Part shown: one piece after another, positions 5,617 through 6,934 of the stretch
How positions within the stretch are numbered: position 1 is the stretch's first letter
Layout of the letters: each line of letters starts with the position of its first letter
Assembly: GCA_030698935.1 (NCBI GenBank)
Contig: JAUYLR010000110.1
Span: 1 to 6,934, forward strand
Direction of reading: 5' to 3'
Source: a bacterium
GTDB lineage: Bacteria; Patescibacteriota; Minisyncoccia; Phycocordibacterales; UBA2100
DNA length: 6,934 bases
Translations under genes and position numbers: made by a program
Notes under the pieces: generated by a model
Told to the model about the DNA's origin: nothing
Seen by the model: only the letters and a program-made list of their open reading frames with translations
Databases searched by the model: none

Positions 5617-5712
5617 CCAGAAGCATCCCACATGTTGTTTGTGGTGTCTTTTTGTATGAGTAAGAAAGATTCACAACTTAGCATTGCAGTTCTCGGAGGT
5701 GGATGCTTCTGG
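5617..5712. repeat. 12-bp inverted repeat spanning the msrA start
   Basis: CCAGAAGCATCC (5617-5628) is the exact reverse complement of GGATGCTTCTGG (5701-5712). The second arm contains the codons for the catalytic GCFW motif of MsrA. The 72-nt interval holds the msrA start codon, so a transcript covering both arms could loop the start region. It could equally be a relic of local duplication with inversion. Confidence 0.6.
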
Positions 5713-6213
5713 TGCACGGAGGCGGTTTTCAAGATGCTTAAGGGGGTTTCGGTTGTACTACCCGGATACTCGGGAGGAACAGTTCCGAAGCCCACGTACG
5801 AGCAGGTGTGCAATGGCACCACAGGCCACGCGGAAGTCGTGTACATAGAATTTAATCCGCAGGAGGTTGCGTACAAAACGCTTCTCACTGTCTTTTTCGG
5901 GAGCCACGACCCGACGACGGTGAACCGGCAGGGGAACGATATCGGCACGCAGTATCGCTCGGTGATTTTTTATACGACGCCGGAGCAGAAAAAAGAGGTG
6001 GAGAGATTTATTAAAGATATTAATGACTCTAATAAGGAAGGCAAGCCCGTAGTGACAGATGTTGAACAGCTGGACAAGTTCTACGAAGCCGAGAATTATC
6101 ACAGGGATTATTTTGCGAAGAATCCGGGTAACCCCTATTGCGAAATTGTGATTAATCCAAAGCTTGATAAGGTGAAGAAGAGCTTCGCAACATTGTTGCG
6201 AACGGGTATGTAG
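5656..6213 (+). CDS. msrA: Peptide methionine sulfoxide reductase MsrA
   Basis: This 185-residue cytoplasmic enzyme reduces the S epimer of methionine sulfoxide in proteins and free methionine. The active site is GGGCFWCTEAVF (14-25), with catalytic Cys17 and a second Cys20. Downstream are the family segments GVSVVLPGYSGG, the CNGTTGHAEVV box, FFGSHDPTTVNRQGNDIGTQY with the RQGNDxGxQYRS signature, and the C-terminal AENYHRDYF and NPYC. The length is normal and all conserved parts are intact. The ATG at 5656 is chosen because MSKKDSQ leads directly into the first strand; an in-frame ATG at 5632 would add a hydrophobic MLFVVSFC that is not typical. This is the only complete gene in the window without a clear -10 box next to its start, so it may be read from the SemiSWEET promoter. 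It is followed 63 nt later by msrB, its functional partner. Confidence 0.95.
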   Translation: MSKKDSQLSIAVLGGGCFWCTEAVFKMLKGVSVVLPGYSGGTVPKPTYEQVCNGTTGHAEVVYIEFNPQEVAYKTLLTVFFGSHDPTTVNRQGNDIGTQYRSVIFYTTPEQKKEVERFIKDINDSNKEGKPVVTDVEQLDKFYEAENYHRDYFAKNPGNPYCEIVINPKLDKVKKSFATLLRTGM

Positions 6214-6268
6214 TATTTGGTATCTTGTATCTGGTATACAAAATACGAAATACTAAATACGATATACT
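6213..6268. repeat. Palindromic heptamer repeat filling the msrA-msrB gap (8 units)
   Basis: Eight 7-bp units run from the last base of the msrA stop codon. Four are GTAT-type (for example GTATTTG, GTATCTT) and four are the inverse ATAC-type (for example AAATACG, AAATACT). The two halves are reverse complements, which makes a near-perfect 48-bp palindrome at 6213-6260 centred on GTATAC. About 20 of 25 positions match, and several mismatches are G-U pairs in RNA. The last unit, ATATACT, supplies the -10 box of msrB. It could also act as a transcript-end hairpin for msrA. Confidence 0.8.
6263..6268 (+). promoter_or_regulatory. -10 box (TATACT) of msrB
   Basis: TATACT, the end of the heptamer tract, is followed by GCTCATGT (8 nt) and the ATG at 6277. 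There is no Shine-Dalgarno sequence. The predicted start site falls within one or two bases of the start codon. Confidence 0.55.
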
Positions 6269-6276
6269 GCTCATGT

Positions 6277-6675
6277 ATGAAGTCTGTGCCCAAGAACGAA
6301 GAAGAATGGAAACAGAAGCTCTCTCCGGAGCAGTACAACGTATTACGCGAGAAGGGAACCGAGGCGCCGTTTTCAGGGAAACTCTTGCACGCGGATAAAG
6401 ACGGCACCTATACCTGCGTGGCGTGCGGGAATCCGCTTTTTTCATCGGACGCAAAATTTGAATCGGGAACCGGCTGGCCGAGCTTTGATTCAGCGCTTTC
6501 GGGCGCAGTGAAGCAGGTTGTGGATAACGCCCATGGTATGTCGCGCACGGAAATAATCTGCGCGCGGTGCGGTTCGCACTTGGGGCACGTTTTTGACGAC
6601 GGCCCTACCAAAACAGGCAAGCGTTTCTGCCTCAATTCCGTCTGTCTTGACCTTGAGGAAGGCCCCTCTACATAG
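6277..6675 (+). CDS. msrB: Peptide methionine sulfoxide reductase MsrB
   Basis: This 132-residue zinc protein reduces the R epimer of methionine sulfoxide, complementing MsrA. Two CxxC pairs, CVAC (47-50) and CARC (95-98), form the structural zinc site. GTGWPSF (64-70), [12 protein letters not shown] (99-110) and GKRFCLNS (114-121) are family motifs, and Cys118 is the catalytic residue. Cys123, in NSVCLDL where Ala-Ser is common, is an extra cysteine close to the active site. The start is the ATG at 6277, which gives [11 protein letters not shown] and the normal N-terminus. The longer frame back to 6217 is translated repeat DNA. An out-of-frame ATG overlaps at 6273. The gene follows msrA but has its own -10 box, so the pair may be independently transcribed. 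Confidence 0.95.
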   Translation: MKSVPKNEEEWKQKLSPEQYNVLREKGTEAPFSGKLLHADKDGTYTCVACGNPLFSSDAKFESGTGWPSFDSALSGAVKQVVDNAHGMSRTEIICARCGSHLGHVFDDGPTKTGKRFCLNSVCLDLEEGPST

Positions 6676-6700
6676 GGTCGCTAGACTCATTTCTATCCTA

Positions 6701-6706
6701 TATAAT
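6701..6706 (+). promoter_or_regulatory. -10 box (TATAAT) of glpX
   Basis: This is a perfect TATAAT, 10 nt before the ATG at 6717, so the expected leader is only about 3-5 nt. No clear -35 and no Shine-Dalgarno sequence are present in the 41-bp gap after msrB. Confidence 0.65.
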
Positions 6707-6716
6707 GCCCCGCATC

Positions 6717-6934
6717 ATGGATAGAAATCTTGCGCTTGAATTCGTACGGGTTACCGAAGCGGCCGCTATTGCCGCCGCCGACTGGATAGGGCGCGGAGAT
6801 GCAATGGCCGCTGATGGCGCGGCAGTGGATGCAATGCGTGCCAGATTCAACGACATTGATTTCAGCGGGCGCGTCGTTATCGGCGAGGGAAGCAAGGATG
6901 AGGCGCCGGAACTGTACACAGGCGAGAAGGTCGG
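6717..6934 (+). CDS. glpX: Class II fructose-1,6-bisphosphatase GlpX (5' part)
   Basis: Only the first 72 codons are in the window; the gene runs off the edge. The protein starts [20 protein letters not shown] and continues through [19 protein letters not shown] to [20 protein letters not shown], which follows GlpX of E. coli almost residue for residue. Asp33 and Glu57 fall exactly where E. coli GlpX has its metal-binding Asp33 and Glu57. The enzyme hydrolyses fructose-1,6-bisphosphate to fructose-6-phosphate in gluconeogenesis or the pentose cycle. In-frame starts at 6705 and 6717 exist; 6717 is chosen because the upstream ATG overlaps the TATAAT box and the family begins with the segment at 6717. 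Confidence 0.93.
   Translation, partial: MDRNLALEFVRVTEAAAIAAADWIGRGDAMAADGAAVDAMRARFNDIDFSGRVVIGEGSKDEAPELYTGEKV

Noticed and set aside
5528..5655. tRNA or small RNA gene between the SemiSWEET gene and msrA
   Set aside because: No cloverleaf or conserved T-loop sequence is seen; the structure is explained by one hairpin and the 12-bp inverted repeat.
6217..6276. N-terminal extension of MsrB
   Set aside because: It is a translation of the heptamer palindrome and promoter; MsrB proteins begin at about the residue encoded at 6277.

Overview
The window looks like part of a compact bacterial chromosome from the Candidate Phyla Radiation (Patescibacteria), most likely a Parcubacteria/Kaiserbacteria-type genome. 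The reasons are the secreted protein with a Parcubacteria-style PG_binding_1 domain, the tiny very acidic hypothetical protein, short intergenic gaps, almost no Shine-Dalgarno sequences, and -10 boxes placed directly in front of start codons. TGA is used as a stop (recG), so the UGA=Gly code of Gracilibacteria/Absconditabacteria does not apply. The taxonomic call is an inference from gene style; no rRNA is present.

Layout: a possible tail of an upstream gene (3-68); a secreted peptidoglycan-binding/PKD-like protein (131-844, +); a hairpin between convergent genes; recG (905-3073, -); a divergent 48-residue acidic ORF (3184-3330, +) followed by a 26-bp perfect-stem terminator; a small Phage_holin_4_2-type membrane protein (3528-3863, +); alr (3882-5117, -); a divergent SemiSWEET sugar transporter (5264-5527, +); msrA (5656-6213, +) and msrB (6277-6675, +); and the start of glpX (6717 to the edge, +). 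The genes cover housekeeping: replication-fork repair (RecG), D-alanine for peptidoglycan (Alr), wall binding, sugar movement (SemiSWEET), repair of oxidised methionine (MsrA for the S form, MsrB for the R form) and fructose-1,6-bisphosphate hydrolysis (GlpX). Nothing indicates a prophage, CRISPR array or transposase.

The unusual content lies between and inside these ordinary genes. (1) Four genes (recG, alr, SemiSWEET, msrB) carry the identical hexamer TATACT 6-8 nt before the start codon, and others carry weaker -10-like boxes 6-10 nt before it. This predicts leaderless or nearly leaderless mRNAs. (2) Three tracts of degenerate 7-bp repeats occur: in frame inside recG, filling the 49 nt before the holin-family start codon, and filling the msrA-msrB gap as a near-perfect palindrome. 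The last two end in or contain a -10-like box. (3) A palindrome-rich segment lies in frame inside alr, just before the PLP-lysine motif, and its core resembles an intergenic hairpin upstream of msrA. Together these suggest small repeat families that spread into both promoters and conserved genes, comparable to cyanobacterial heptamer repeats (STRR) and Rickettsia palindromic elements.
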